From: Streptomyces sp. NBC_00091
GTDB lineage: Bacteria > Actinomycetota > Actinomycetes > Streptomycetales > Streptomycetaceae
Reading direction: 5' to 3'
Assembly (NCBI RefSeq): GCF_026343185.1
Contig: NZ_JAPEMA010000003.1
Span: 248,001 to 312,000 of the forward strand
DNA length: 64,000 bases
Below the pieces are notes generated by a model. The model did not search any database. It was not told the origin of the DNA and saw nothing but the letters and a program-made list of their open reading frames with translations. Position numbers and translations under genes: made by a program. Positions 52,090 through 61,201 of this stretch are shown one piece after another (positions within the stretch are counted from its first letter, which is position 1; every line of letters begins with the position of its first letter).

Positions 52090-53142
52090 CTACAGGGCGA
52101 ACACCTGCGTGCGGGAGCGCGCGGGGTCGCCCGGCCGGAGGTGGAGCCGCCCGGCCGCCGGGAACACCACGGCCGCGGCGACCGTGCGTTCGGCACGGAT
52201 GTCACCCCGGTCGGGGACGCGTACGGGGGGACGCGCGAGCAGGGCGAAGTGGTCTTCGGCACTCGCGTCGCCGGGGAGGGCGGCGAGCCCTTCGCGGGCC
52301 GCGGCGAGGCGGCGCAGCGAGGAGTTGCGGGCGAAGACGTTCAGCTCGTCGGCGGGGGCGAAGTCCGGGTGGAGGAAGTGGTTGGTGTGGGCCAGCTCCC
52401 CGGGGGCGGCCTCGGTGACGCGCAGGTCGCCGTCGAGGTGTTCCGCGTACAGGACCCGCTCGTGGTCGCAGAGCATGAGGGAGCGGGAGCTGGCCAGCGG
52501 CAGGTCGGCGAGGATCTTCAGGGCCTGCTCGGTGCCGGACGCCGTGTCCAGGAGGTGGCGGATGGCCAGGTACGGGGGGACGCCCGGGCGCCAGGTGCCG
52601 CCGAGGACCAGGTTCAGTCCGACGGCGAGGCCGTCGCTGTTGACGCCGAGGTAGCCGAGGAGCCCGGCGAAGCTGAGCACGAGGGAGCGCCGGGCGGTGC
52701 CGGCGCGGGCGGTTTCCAGGACGGCGATGTGGGTGTCGAGGTTGCCGCTGAGGTCGACGGTCTGGGCGAGGACGGGCGGGCCGCCCGGGCCGGTGCGGGC
52801 GTAGGTGGTGCAGTCGCCGCCGGCGCGGACCTTGGAGTAGCCGGTCAGTTCGCGGCGCAGCTGGAGCAGCCAGGCCTCGTCCTCGCTGATCCGGGCCCCG
52901 TCGGCGAGGCCGGCGACCTCCTCGGCCAGGTCGGGCAGGGCCGCCTCGACCGCCTCCCGGTGGGCGGCGATCGAGGGCAGCAGGGCGGGGAGGGTCAGAG
53001 GCCGGTCGACCAGGTGGTTCAGGCGGGCCAGGCCGTCGTCGAGGAAGGCGTGCAGGGGCGTCGCCAGGGCCCGGCCGTGGGCGCGGCCGATCTCGTAGGG
53101 GGTGCCGGAGGCCCGTATGTGGGTGATGCCGGGGTCGCTCAT
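52090..53142 (-). CDS. C45-family autoproteolytic acyltransferase/hydrolase
   Basis: A 350-residue N-terminal-nucleophile enzyme of the acyl-CoA:6-APA acyltransferase (C45) family. The self-cleavage site and nucleophile are the Cys of RAGGDCTTYAR at about residue 109, with VLAQTVDLSGN and AGLLGYLGVNSDGLAVGLN typical of the family. It would add or remove an acyl group from an amine. Overlaps the GNAT gene by four bases, which suggests an acyl-on/acyl-off pair on the hydrazine intermediate. ATG at 53142. Confidence 0.8.
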   Translation of the reverse strand: MSDPGITHIRASGTPYEIGRAHGRALATPLHAFLDDGLARLNHLVDRPLTLPALLPSIAAHREAVEAALPDLAEEVAGLADGARISEDEAWLLQLRRELTGYSKVRAGGDCTTYARTGPGGPPVLAQTVDLSGNLDTHIAVLETARAGTARRSLVLSFAGLLGYLGVNSDGLAVGLNLVLGGTWRPGVPPYLAIRHLLDTASGTEQALKILADLPLASSRSLMLCDHERVLYAEHLDGDLRVTEAAPGELAHTNHFLHPDFAPADELNVFARNSSLRRLAAAREGLAALPGDASAEDHFALLARPPVRVPDRGDIRAERTVAAAVVFPAAGRLHLRPGDPARSRTQVFAL

Positions 53143-53753
53143 GCCGGTACGGCCTTCTTCGGGCCGTGCGCGAGGAGCGCGCGGACGGCGGGCCATTCGG
53201 CGCGCAGGATGCTGTAGAAGACGGCGTCGCGCCGGCGGCCGCCGGGCATGTAGTTGAAGCTGCGCAGGGTGCCTTCCTCGGTGGCGCCGATGTTGGCGAG
53301 GCCGCGGCGGGCCTGGGTGTTGAGCACGTCGGTCTTGAACTCGGCGCGTTCGGCGCCCAGTACCTCGAAGGCGTGCTCCAGCAGCAGGGCCTTCGCCCAG
53401 TGGTTGACGCCCCGGCCGCGGAAGTCGCGGCCGAGCCAGGACCAGCCGACCTCCAGGCGCCGGTCGGCCTCGGCCATGTTGCCGAAGCTCATGCTGCCCG
53501 CGATGCGGCCGCTGTCCTTGTCGGTGATGACCCAGACGGCGCGGCGACCGGCGGCGTGGTCGGCGAGGTTGGCGTCGAAGAAGGCCTCGAAGTCGGCGTC
53601 GGTGTCGACGGCGGCGACGAAGTAGCGCCAGATGTCGGGGTCCATGGCCACGGCCCGGACGCCCTCGCGGTCGGCCTCGGTGATCGGGGTGAGGCGGACC
53701 CGGTCGTTCTCCAGGACGGCGGCGGTGTGCTCGGTCCAGCTCAGGGCGCTCAT
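53139..53753 (-). CDS. GNAT N-acyltransferase (RimJ/RimL type)
   Basis: A 204-residue GNAT of the RimJ/RimL group: LENDRVRLTPITEADREGVRA at the start, VGWSWLGRDFRGRGVNHWAKALLLEHAFEVL as acyl-CoA loop and VLNTQARRGLANIGATEEGTLRSF near the end. In the triacsin pathway a GNAT succinylates carrier-bound hydrazinoacetate; the position beside a carrier protein and AMP ligase here suggests a comparable protecting step. Donor and acceptor are inferred. Confidence 0.82.
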   Translation of the reverse strand: MSALSWTEHTAAVLENDRVRLTPITEADREGVRAVAMDPDIWRYFVAAVDTDADFEAFFDANLADHAAGRRAVWVITDKDSGRIAGSMSFGNMAEADRRLEVGWSWLGRDFRGRGVNHWAKALLLEHAFEVLGAERAEFKTDVLNTQARRGLANIGATEEGTLRSFNYMPGGRRRDAVFYSILRAEWPAVRALLAHGPKKAVPA

Positions 53754-53756
53754 GGT

Positions 53757-54032
53757 TCAGGCTCCGGTGGTGGCGTGGTGGCGGGCGAGGGCTTCGGTGA
53801 CGTCGCGCAGGGTCTTCATGTCGGCGAGGTCGTGCTCGGTGAAGTGGGCGAGGTCCACTTCGGTCTCCTCGCAGACCTCGGTGAGGAAGAGGACCTTGTT
53901 GAGGGAGGTCAGGCCGTAGGCGGAGACCATGTCGGCGTCGGGGTCTATGGCCTCGGGCTCGACCTCGGGGATCAGTACGAGGGAGAGCTGGTCGCGGGCG
54001 GCCGCTTCGATCTCGGACGGGATGTCAGGCAT
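53757..54032 (-). CDS. Free acyl carrier protein of the hydrazine operon
   Basis: A 91-residue carrier protein with the pantetheine serine at Ser43 in SAYGLTSLNKVLFLTEVCEE; Thr replaces the usual Asp before it. It overlaps the AMP ligase gene by eight bases, so ligase and carrier are probably made in equal amounts and work as a pair to hold the hydrazino acid. Confidence 0.82.
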   Translation of the reverse strand: MPDIPSEIEAAARDQLSLVLIPEVEPEAIDPDADMVSAYGLTSLNKVLFLTEVCEETEVDLAHFTEHDLADMKTLRDVTEALARHHATTGA

Positions 54033-55617
54033 GGATTCCGGCCTCCTGGGCGTGCAGCGGGGAGTGGTAGGCGGCCCGGATGTCGGGGCGCTTGGGCTTG
54101 TACTGGGAGGTCAGCAGGCCGTTGCCGATGCTGAACGGCGGGTCGGCGACCAGGACCCGGCTGATCCGCTCGTCGGGGGTGGTCGCGGCGTTGGTGGCGG
54201 CGAGCCGGGCGGCGATGGCCCCGGCGTCGGCCGGCTGCGCGGCCGGGGAGACGACGGCGACGAGTTCGGTCTGGGTGGGGCTGAAGACGACGCATTCGGC
54301 GATCGCCGGGTCGGCGCGCATCAGTTCCTCGATGGGCCGGACGATGACCTTCTTGCCGTTGTCGAGGACGATGACGTCGTCGGCGCGGCCGTGCACGAAG
54401 AGGAAGCCGTCCTCGTCGAGGTGGCCGAGATCGCCGGTGCGGACGGTGCCGTCGGGTGCGAAGACCTTCTCGGAGTCGCCGGGACGGGCGTACGCGTAGT
54501 GGTTGTTGACGGGGTGGGTGCTGCGGATGCTGATCACCCCGTCCTCGCCGATCAGCACCTCCTTGCCGCGCACGGCCTTGCCGACGCTGCCCTCGCGGTG
54601 GGCGCCGGGGTGGTTCTTGGTGGCGATGCACGTCTCGTTGAGCCCGTAGCCCTCGAAGATCGGCAGTCCGGCCCCGGTGAAGAACCGCAGGACGGCGGGC
54701 GAGGCGGGGGCGGAGCCGGTCCACAGGTAGCGGATCCGGTCGCCGAACAGGGCCCGGGCCACGTCGGGCAGGGTGCGGTCCGCGGAGCGGCGCAGCCGGC
54801 CCTCGATGGTGCGGCGGGCGCTCTCGTAGAAGGCGGGGACGCCCATGACCACGGTGGGGCGGACCCGGCGCAGGGCGGCGAAGGCGGCTTCGTAGGTGGT
54901 GATGGTGACGTCGTGGCCGTGCAGCAGGGCGGAGTACACCCAGTAGCGCTGCTGGAGGAGGGAGAGGGGCAGGAAGACGAAGAGGTGGTCGTCCGGGGTG
55001 TGTTCGAAGATCTCCTGGACCGCGGTGAGGGAGCTGTCGATGCTGCCGGCGGTGGCTCCGAGGCCCTTGGGGACGCCGGTGCTGCCGGAGGTGAACTTGA
55101 TGGTGGTGACGTCCTGGAAGCCCCAGGTGACGGGTGGCAGGGGGAGGTCCGGGCCGTCGCCCGGCTCGGTGAACGCCCGGACGCCGTCCATGGCGAGGGT
55201 GCCGGGGATGCCGTCGGCGGGCTGGTCGGTGCAGAGCAGGTGCAGGGAGTAGCGGTCCATGAGTGCGGTGGAAGGGGTGAACTTGCCGGGTTCCAGGCCC
55301 GCGGTCTGCGCGCCGAGCCGCAGGGCCGCCAGGTCGAGGAGCACCCACTCCAGGCTGTTGGCGGCGAGGATGCCGATGCGGTCGCCCGCGCCGATGCCGT
55401 GGCGCTCGCGCAGGTGGTGGGCGAGGCGCCCGGAGCGCGCGTACAGCTCGCGCAGGCTGATGGTGCGGGTGCCGTCCAGGCGCGCGACGTGGAGGTGGCC
55501 GCCGCGCGGCACCTGGCCGGTGATCCGCCGGATCGTCTCCGGTACCGCCGCGCCGCGGGCCTGCTGTGTCTGGTCGCGCAGTTCCCCGCGCCCCTGACGG
55601 GGCGCCGTCGGGCTCAC
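54025..55617 (-). CDS. AMP-dependent acid:carrier-protein ligase
   Basis: A 530-residue adenylate-forming ligase: IKFTSGSTGVPKGL (P-loop), FEGYGLNETC, RTGDLGHLDEDGFLFVHGRADDVIVLDNGKKVIVRPIEE. The C-terminal catalytic-lysine region reads SIGNGLLTSQYKPKRPDI. GTG at 55617 overlaps the NRPS stop. By comparison with triacsin and related pathways it probably loads hydrazinoacetate (or the hydrazone acid) on the carrier protein next to it. Confidence 0.87.
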   Translation of the reverse strand: MSPTAPRQGRGELRDQTQQARGAAVPETIRRITGQVPRGGHLHVARLDGTRTISLRELYARSGRLAHHLRERHGIGAGDRIGILAANSLEWVLLDLAALRLGAQTAGLEPGKFTPSTALMDRYSLHLLCTDQPADGIPGTLAMDGVRAFTEPGDGPDLPLPPVTWGFQDVTTIKFTSGSTGVPKGLGATAGSIDSSLTAVQEIFEHTPDDHLFVFLPLSLLQQRYWVYSALLHGHDVTITTYEAAFAALRRVRPTVVMGVPAFYESARRTIEGRLRRSADRTLPDVARALFGDRIRYLWTGSAPASPAVLRFFTGAGLPIFEGYGLNETCIATKNHPGAHREGSVGKAVRGKEVLIGEDGVISIRSTHPVNNHYAYARPGDSEKVFAPDGTVRTGDLGHLDEDGFLFVHGRADDVIVLDNGKKVIVRPIEELMRADPAIAECVVFSPTQTELVAVVSPAAQPADAGAIAARLAATNAATTPDERISRVLVADPPFSIGNGLLTSQYKPKRPDIRAAYHSPLHAQEAGIHA

Positions 55618-58600
55618 CGGTCAGCCCTCGGCATGAGGACGGCGGCCATCGCGCGGACCGTGTCCAGCTCGGAGAACTGGTCGAGGGTGATGGTGACCCC
55701 GAACCGCTTGCGGGCCGCGGTCAGGATGCGGGCCGCCGCGATCGAGTCGCCGCCGAGGGAGGCGAGGGTGTCCAGGGCGCCGATGTCGGGGCGGCGCAGG
55801 ACGGTGGACCAGATGTCGCAGAGGATCTTCTCGGCCTGCGTGGCGGGGGCGCTGCCGCCGGTCTCCTGGGCGGCGGACTGCTCGGTGCCGAGCGCGGCCA
55901 GCCGCGTACGGTCCACCTTGCCGTTGCGGGTCAGCGGCAGGTCGTCGTGCCAGAGCACGGCCGCCGGGAGCATGTAGTCGGGCAGGTCGGCGCGCAGGGC
56001 CTGGCGCACCTCGTTCAGGTGCGGGCGGTGGCCGCCGGCGGGCACGAGGTGGGCGACGAGGCGGTTGCCCTGGGCGGCGACCACGGCCCGGGAGATCTCG
56101 GCGAGTGCGGCGAGGCGGGTCTCGACCTCCCCGGCCTCGATCCGATAGCCGTTGATCTTGATCTGGAAGTCGCTGCGGCCCAGGATCTGGATGTTCCCGT
56201 CGGGCAGGTACCGGCCGAGGTCGCCGGTGCGGTAGAGGCGTTCGCCGCGCTCGGGGTCCTCCTGGAACCGCTCGGCGGTGCGCTCGGGATCGCCCCAGTA
56301 GCCGCGGGCCAGCCCGGTGCCGGCGGCGACGATCTCGCCGGTGACCCAGTCGGGGGCGTCGAGGCCGTCCCGGTCCAGGACGTAGGCGCGGTTGTTGGCG
56401 TTGGGGCGGCCGTAGGGGATGGATTCGCTGCCGTCCTCGTCCTCGCCGACGGGGTGCAGGATGTTCCAGATGGTCGTCTCGGTGGGGCCGCCGAGGGAGA
56501 CGACCTCCAGGCCGGGGATCATCTCCCGCAGCTGGGCGGGCAGGGCGGGCGGGAGCCGGTCGCCGCTCATCATGACCAGCCGCAGCCCGGGCGGTACGTC
56601 GCCGTCGGCGCGGGCCTGGCCGTGGAGCAGTCCGACGATGGCGGGGACGGAGTTCCACACGCTGACGTGGTAGAGCCAGCACAGTTCGAGCCAGTGGGCG
56701 GGGTCGGCGGCCCGGTCGCGGTCGGGCATGACCAGGGCCGCGCCGGCCGACAGGGCGCCGAAGACGTCCCACACCGACAGGTCGAAGTTGAAGGCGCTGA
56801 CGGCCATGAACCGGTCCTCGGGGGTGATCCCGAAGCGGGCCTGGCAGTCGGCGACGACATTGGCGACGTTGCGGTGGGTGACCATGACGCCCTTGGGGGC
56901 GCCGGTGGTCCCCGAGGTGTAGAGGACGTACGCGAGGTCGTCCGGGCCGGACCCGGGCAGCCGGTCGGGGACCTCGGCGCGGCCGGAGCAGGGGCGGGTC
57001 AGGTCGAAGGAGGCCATGGAACCGGCGGAGGTCCAGCCGGTGTTGGTCAGCACGCAGCGCACCCGGCCGTCGGCGAGCATGTACTCCTGCCGGGCGGCGG
57101 GCAGGCCGGCGTCCACGGGCAGGTACGCGGCCCCGGCGAGGACCGTCGCGAGGATGCCGACGATCTGCTCGGGTCCGCGGTGCATGACGAGGCCGACCAG
57201 CTCGCCGCGGCCCACGCCCTGTTCGCGCAGCCAGGTGGCGGCGGTGGCGGCCCGGTGCAGGAGTTCGCCGTAGCTGACGGTCCGCCCGGAGGTGAGGATC
57301 GCGGGCGCGGCGGGGGTGCGGGCGGCCTGGGCGACGATGGCGTCCCCGAGCATCTCCTCGGGCATCTCCACGGCGGTGTCGTTGGCCGCGGCACGGCGTT
57401 CGCGCTGGGCGGGCGGCAGCAGGTCGAAGCTGTGGCGCTGCCAGGCGGCCTCGTCCACCAGGGTGCGGAGCATGCTCTCGTAGCCGTGGGCGAGGTCGTC
57501 CAGGAGCCCCTCGCAGAACAGTTCGTCGATGCCGTCGAGCTGGACGACCAGCTCGCCGTGCTGCTCCATCGCGAAGGCGTTGAGCCACACCTGCGGGGTC
57601 TGGCTGACGGAGAAGACCTCCTTGCCGAAGAGTTCCAGCGCCGAGCCGTCGACCTCGCTGCTGACGTGTCCGATGGCGCTGTTGAAGGTGAACGGCATGC
57701 GCGCCCCGGCCACTCCGCCGCGGCGGCGGGCCAGTTCCTTGAGGACCTCGATGCCGGAGAAGTGCCGGTGGTCGATGTCGGTGTGCAGGCGCGTCTGCAG
57801 GGCGTGGGCGCGGTCGGCGAAGGGCAGGGAGCGGTCGATCTCCGCCTCGACGAGGAGGGTGTCGGAGAACTGGCCGATGGCCTCGAAGACGCGGGGGTGC
57901 ACGGGCGGCCGGTTGGCGACGGTGGTGGTGAGGGTGAACCGCTCCCCCGCGCCCCAGGTGGCCAGGGTCTCGGCGTACGCGGCGAGCAGCAGCGCGGAGG
58001 GGGTCAGGCCCTCGGCGCCGGCCCGTTCCTTCAGGGCGTTCCAGGCGGTGCGTTCCAGGCGGACCTCGCGCGGGGTGAAGCGGGTGCCGGACAGCGCGGC
58101 GGGGCTGGTGCGCAGCGGCAGGTCGGGGTGGGGGGCGAGGTCGTCGCAGCGCTGCGTCCAGTACTCGCGCGAGCGCCGGGCGGGGGCCCGGTCGCGGGCG
58201 GTCTCGAGGGCGGCGAGGTAGTCCTCGTAGGGGAGTTCCTCGTGGACCTCGGCGGTGGGGTTCTGGTAGGCGTGCCACCAGGCGCGGAAGAACAGGAACA
58301 TGCTGATCCCGTCCATCACGAGCCCGTCGTGGCCGACGTGGAGGACCATCCTGTCGTCGTCGAGGATGGTCGCGTCGACGGTGAGCAGGGGGGCCTGGTC
58401 TGCGGGCAGCACCTGGTGGGAGCGCATCTCGCGCAGTTCGGTGCGGATGAGCTCCTGCTGGCGGGGGCTGTGGGCGCGCAGGTCGAGCACGCCGATCCGG
58501 GGTGCGGTCCCGTCGTGTTCGGTGGCCTGGCGTTCGTCGGAGAGGAAGCGGGAGCGCAGGGCGCTGTGCGCGGCGACGACGGTGTCGAGGGAGCTCTGCA

Positions 58601-58901
58601 GCCGGTCGAGGTCCCAGTCGCCCTCGATCTCGTGGAAGACGTGGCTGGAGACGTCGCCGATCTCGAAGATGCCGCTGCGGCCCAGGTAGTAGCTGCGCTG
58701 GAGCGGGGTGAGGGGGAAGCCGGGGCCGTGTTCGGCCTCGCGGGCCAGGTGGGCGACGAGGGCGGGCTTGGCGGCCTTGACGCGGGAGATGAACTCGGTG
58801 TCCATCCGGTCGCGGTTGCCCTGGAGGCGCAGGTCGCCGTCGGCGAGGGCGACGGACAGCCCGCGCTCGGCTATCTCGCGCAGGATCTGGCGGGTGTTCA
58901 T
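55614..58901 (-). CDS. NRPS module TubC docking-Cy-A-PCP, predicted cysteine-activating
   Basis: A 1,095-residue module. Residues 1-52 form a TubC-like docking domain. The condensation-type domain (about 60-480) has DGLVMD at 192-197, the DxxxxD signature of heterocyclisation (Cy) domains, and SQTPQVWLNAF typical of Cy. The adenylation domain (A3 YVLYTSGTTGAPKGV, YGRPNANNRAYVLD, TGDLGRYLPDGNIQILGRSD) gives by eye the specificity code D-L-W-N-M-S-L-I-W, near the cysteine code DLYNLSLIW. The PCP serine is Ser1053 in LGGDSIAAA. No thioesterase or oxidase domain. It overlaps both neighbours by four bases. A thiazoline formed from cysteine is expected, and the acyl donor may be the carrier-bound hydrazino acid. 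Confidence 0.9.
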   Translation of the reverse strand: MNTRQILREIAERGLSVALADGDLRLQGNRDRMDTEFISRVKAAKPALVAHLAREAEHGPGFPLTPLQRSYYLGRSGIFEIGDVSSHVFHEIEGDWDLDRLQSSLDTVVAAHSALRSRFLSDERQATEHDGTAPRIGVLDLRAHSPRQQELIRTELREMRSHQVLPADQAPLLTVDATILDDDRMVLHVGHDGLVMDGISMFLFFRAWWHAYQNPTAEVHEELPYEDYLAALETARDRAPARRSREYWTQRCDDLAPHPDLPLRTSPAALSGTRFTPREVRLERTAWNALKERAGAEGLTPSALLLAAYAETLATWGAGERFTLTTTVANRPPVHPRVFEAIGQFSDTLLVEAEIDRSLPFADRAHALQTRLHTDIDHRHFSGIEVLKELARRRGGVAGARMPFTFNSAIGHVSSEVDGSALELFGKEVFSVSQTPQVWLNAFAMEQHGELVVQLDGIDELFCEGLLDDLAHGYESMLRTLVDEAAWQRHSFDLLPPAQRERRAAANDTAVEMPEEMLGDAIVAQAARTPAAPAILTSGRTVSYGELLHRAATAATWLREQGVGRGELVGLVMHRGPEQIVGILATVLAGAAYLPVDAGLPAARQEYMLADGRVRCVLTNTGWTSAGSMASFDLTRPCSGRAEVPDRLPGSGPDDLAYVLYTSGTTGAPKGVMVTHRNVANVVADCQARFGITPEDRFMAVSAFNFDLSVWDVFGALSAGAALVMPDRDRAADPAHWLELCWLYHVSVWNSVPAIVGLLHGQARADGDVPPGLRLVMMSGDRLPPALPAQLREMIPGLEVVSLGGPTETTIWNILHPVGEDEDGSESIPYGRPNANNRAYVLDRDGLDAPDWVTGEIVAAGTGLARGYWGDPERTAERFQEDPERGERLYRTGDLGRYLPDGNIQILGRSDFQIKINGYRIEAGEVETRLAALAEISRAVVAAQGNRLVAHLVPAGGHRPHLNEVRQALRADLPDYMLPAAVLWHDDLPLTRNGKVDRTRLAALGTEQSAAQETGGSAPATQAEKILCDIWSTVLRRPDIGALDTLASLGGDSIAAARILTAARKRFGVTITLDQFSELDTVRAMAAVLMPRADR

Positions 58902-61201
58902 CGGGCCTCCCCCGAGGTCAGGGCGGCGACGGCGGAGGGCTCGGCGCGCTCGGCGATGACGGCGGCGAGTTCCGCGAGGGTGCCGCCGTGCAGGAGTTCG
59001 TCCATGGAGAGGTCGACGTCGAGGGCGTCGAGGATCTGGTACTGGACGGTGACGGCCTGGAGGGATCCGGCCGCGAGCTGGGTGAGGGTGCGGTGGGCGA
59101 TCTGCTCGTCCTCGGCCAGGCGCAGGGCGGTGCGGGCGACGCCGGTGAGCCAGGGGGTGAGGGCGCTGCCGGCGTCGGTGGCGCTGCCGGTGTCGGGGGC
59201 GGGCTGGAAGAAGACGGCGTCGGCGAGGGCGAGTGCGGTGCCGGGGGCGAGGAGTTCGACCGTACGGGGCCACGTGCCCGGGGTCTCGGCGCCGAGGGCG
59301 GCGGCGAGGCGGGCGGCGAACCGGGGCATGACGGGGGCCGCGGCGTGCGCGAGGAGGCGGGCGGCGGCCAGTTCGAGGGCGACGGCGGTGCGGTTCTCGT
59401 CCTCCCAGCCGGGGGTGTCGGTGAGGAGGCCTTCGGCGCGGGTGAAGCGGACGGTGTCGCGGACGATGCCGTCGAGTTCGGCGGCGGCCTGGTTGAGGGA
59501 GAAGGAGTCCTTGCCGAGGGCCGCGGTGACGGCGGTGAGGCGGGTGCCGAGCCGGGCCAGGAAGGCGGTGTGCTCGGGGGTCCAGTTCCCGGCGTCGGGG
59601 GCGCGGCCGCCGTGGTGCTTGGCGACGCGGGCGCCGAGGTCGGTCAGCCAGTGCTGCCAGGTGCCGATGAGGGTGTCGCCGAGGGTGGCCTCGTAGGCGG
59701 CGCGCCGGAAGTCGGTGCGCAGGCCCTCGGGGCGGGTGGAGGCGAGGAAGTAGCGGACGGCGTCGACGGTGTCGGGGGTGAGGACCTCCTTGCCCCAGAT
59801 GGCGTGCCGGCGGCTGGTGGAGAACTTCTGGCCCTCCAGCAGGTAGAACTCGTTGACGTGGTAGTCGATGTCGGGGGTCCAGCCGGGGAAGGCGAGCTGG
59901 TAGAGGACGGGGTAGAGGACCGAGTGGTAGAAGCTGTTGTCGTAGCCGAAGAAGTGGACGATCTTCCAGTCGGGGGCCGGGGCCGAGGCCTGCCAGGGGC
60001 GGCCGAGGCGGGCGCCCAGTGACTGGATGCCGTGCAGGAAGCCGTAGCTCATCTCGGGCCAGACCCAGATGACCTGCCCGTCGGTGTCGCCCTCGCGCGG
60101 CTCGACGCCCCAGCCGGAGGGGTGGGTGAGGGGGATGTCCAGGGCGGGGCGGCGGAAGAGCCGGTCGGCGAGTTCGCGCAGCCGGGCGGGGACCCGGCCC
60201 AGGCGGTGGTGGGCGCGGACCTCCCCGGCGTAGGCGTGCAGGGGCAGGGTCCAGCGGGCGGCGGGGGCCAGGCGCGGCGGGGTGGTGGCGGGTCCGGCGC
60301 CGGCGGGGCGGGGGTCGGCGAGGTCGGCGACGGTGTTGGGTTCCCCGCACTCCTCGCAGATGTTGCCCGAGGTGGCGCCGCCGCAGCCGGGGCAGCCGCC
60401 CTTGACGTCGGCCTCGTAGAGGTAGCGGCCGCTGGCGCCGTCGTAGAGGGCGTCCCGTTCGGTGACGGCGATCTCGCCGGAGGCGACGATGCGGCTGAAG
60501 AAGTCCTTCAGTCCCTCGCGGTAGCCGGGGTCCTGGTCGGTGACCGTGTACTGGTCGACGGGTATGTCCATCAGCCGCAGGGTTTCGGCGATCTCGGCGC
60601 TGTAGTGGGCGGCGGTCTCGGAGGGGGTGCGGCCGTCCTCGCGGGCGGCGCCGAGGACGTAGCTCTGGTAGTCGTCGCTGCCGGTGAGGTGGTAGGCCTC
60701 GGCGCCGTTCATGCGCTGGAAGCGGGTGAAGGCGTCGGCTCCGAGGTAGGGGCCGCAGAGGTGGCCCAGGTGCAGGTCGCCGTTGGGGGTGGGCGGGGTG
60801 GAGAAGACGAAGACCGGGCGGTCCGCGAAGCCCTCGCGGGCGGGGGCGGTGGCGGAGGCCATGGCCCGCTCGGCGTCGCGCCAGTACTGGGTGAAGAAGA
60901 CCAGGTCCTCCCCGTCGCCCTCGCTGTTCTTCACGCTGGTGTTCTGCAAGACGTGGGACTCGAAGGGTTCGAAGAGGACGACGGTCCCGGGGGCGGCCGG
61001 GTGGCTTTCGCCGTCGACGAGGAACTCGCCGCGGCCGGAGACGACGACGAACAGCTCGGTCTCGTCGTGGTGGTGGCTGTCGGTGGCGCCGCCGGGCGCG
61101 ACGCGGCCCCAGCCGGCGCCCGTGCCCAGGCCCTCCACGCCGCTCATGTCGATGCCGAAGGCCTGCTCCAGGACGTCGGCGTCATAACTCGCGATGATCA
61201 T
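58898..61201 (-). CDS. Cupin/methionyl-tRNA-synthetase-like hydrazine-forming enzyme fused to a carrier domain
   Basis: A 767-residue fusion. Residues 1-115 are a cupin (DSHHHDETELFVVVSGRGEF, with His at 43-45, Glu49 and His83 as metal ligands). Residues about 125-640 are a class I MetRS-like region with PNGDLHLGH (144-147 = HLGH), zinc cysteines 270/273/282/285 and KFSTS at 459-463 in place of KMSKS. Such cupin-MetRS proteins (Spb40 of s56-p1) join N6-hydroxylysine and glycine through an N-N bond. The C-terminus adds a carrier-protein-like domain with Ser713 in AAGSLQAVTV, an extension I do not know from the characterised enzymes. Start ATG 61201 with GAAAGG upstream; overlaps both neighbours by four bases. 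Confidence 0.9.
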   Translation of the reverse strand: MIIASYDADVLEQAFGIDMSGVEGLGTGAGWGRVAPGGATDSHHHDETELFVVVSGRGEFLVDGESHPAAPGTVVLFEPFESHVLQNTSVKNSEGDGEDLVFFTQYWRDAERAMASATAPAREGFADRPVFVFSTPPTPNGDLHLGHLCGPYLGADAFTRFQRMNGAEAYHLTGSDDYQSYVLGAAREDGRTPSETAAHYSAEIAETLRLMDIPVDQYTVTDQDPGYREGLKDFFSRIVASGEIAVTERDALYDGASGRYLYEADVKGGCPGCGGATSGNICEECGEPNTVADLADPRPAGAGPATTPPRLAPAARWTLPLHAYAGEVRAHHRLGRVPARLRELADRLFRRPALDIPLTHPSGWGVEPREGDTDGQVIWVWPEMSYGFLHGIQSLGARLGRPWQASAPAPDWKIVHFFGYDNSFYHSVLYPVLYQLAFPGWTPDIDYHVNEFYLLEGQKFSTSRRHAIWGKEVLTPDTVDAVRYFLASTRPEGLRTDFRRAAYEATLGDTLIGTWQHWLTDLGARVAKHHGGRAPDAGNWTPEHTAFLARLGTRLTAVTAALGKDSFSLNQAAAELDGIVRDTVRFTRAEGLLTDTPGWEDENRTAVALELAAARLLAHAAAPVMPRFAARLAAALGAETPGTWPRTVELLAPGTALALADAVFFQPAPDTGSATDAGSALTPWLTGVARTALRLAEDEQIAHRTLTQLAAGSLQAVTVQYQILDALDVDLSMDELLHGGTLAELAAVIAERAEPSAVAALTSGEAR

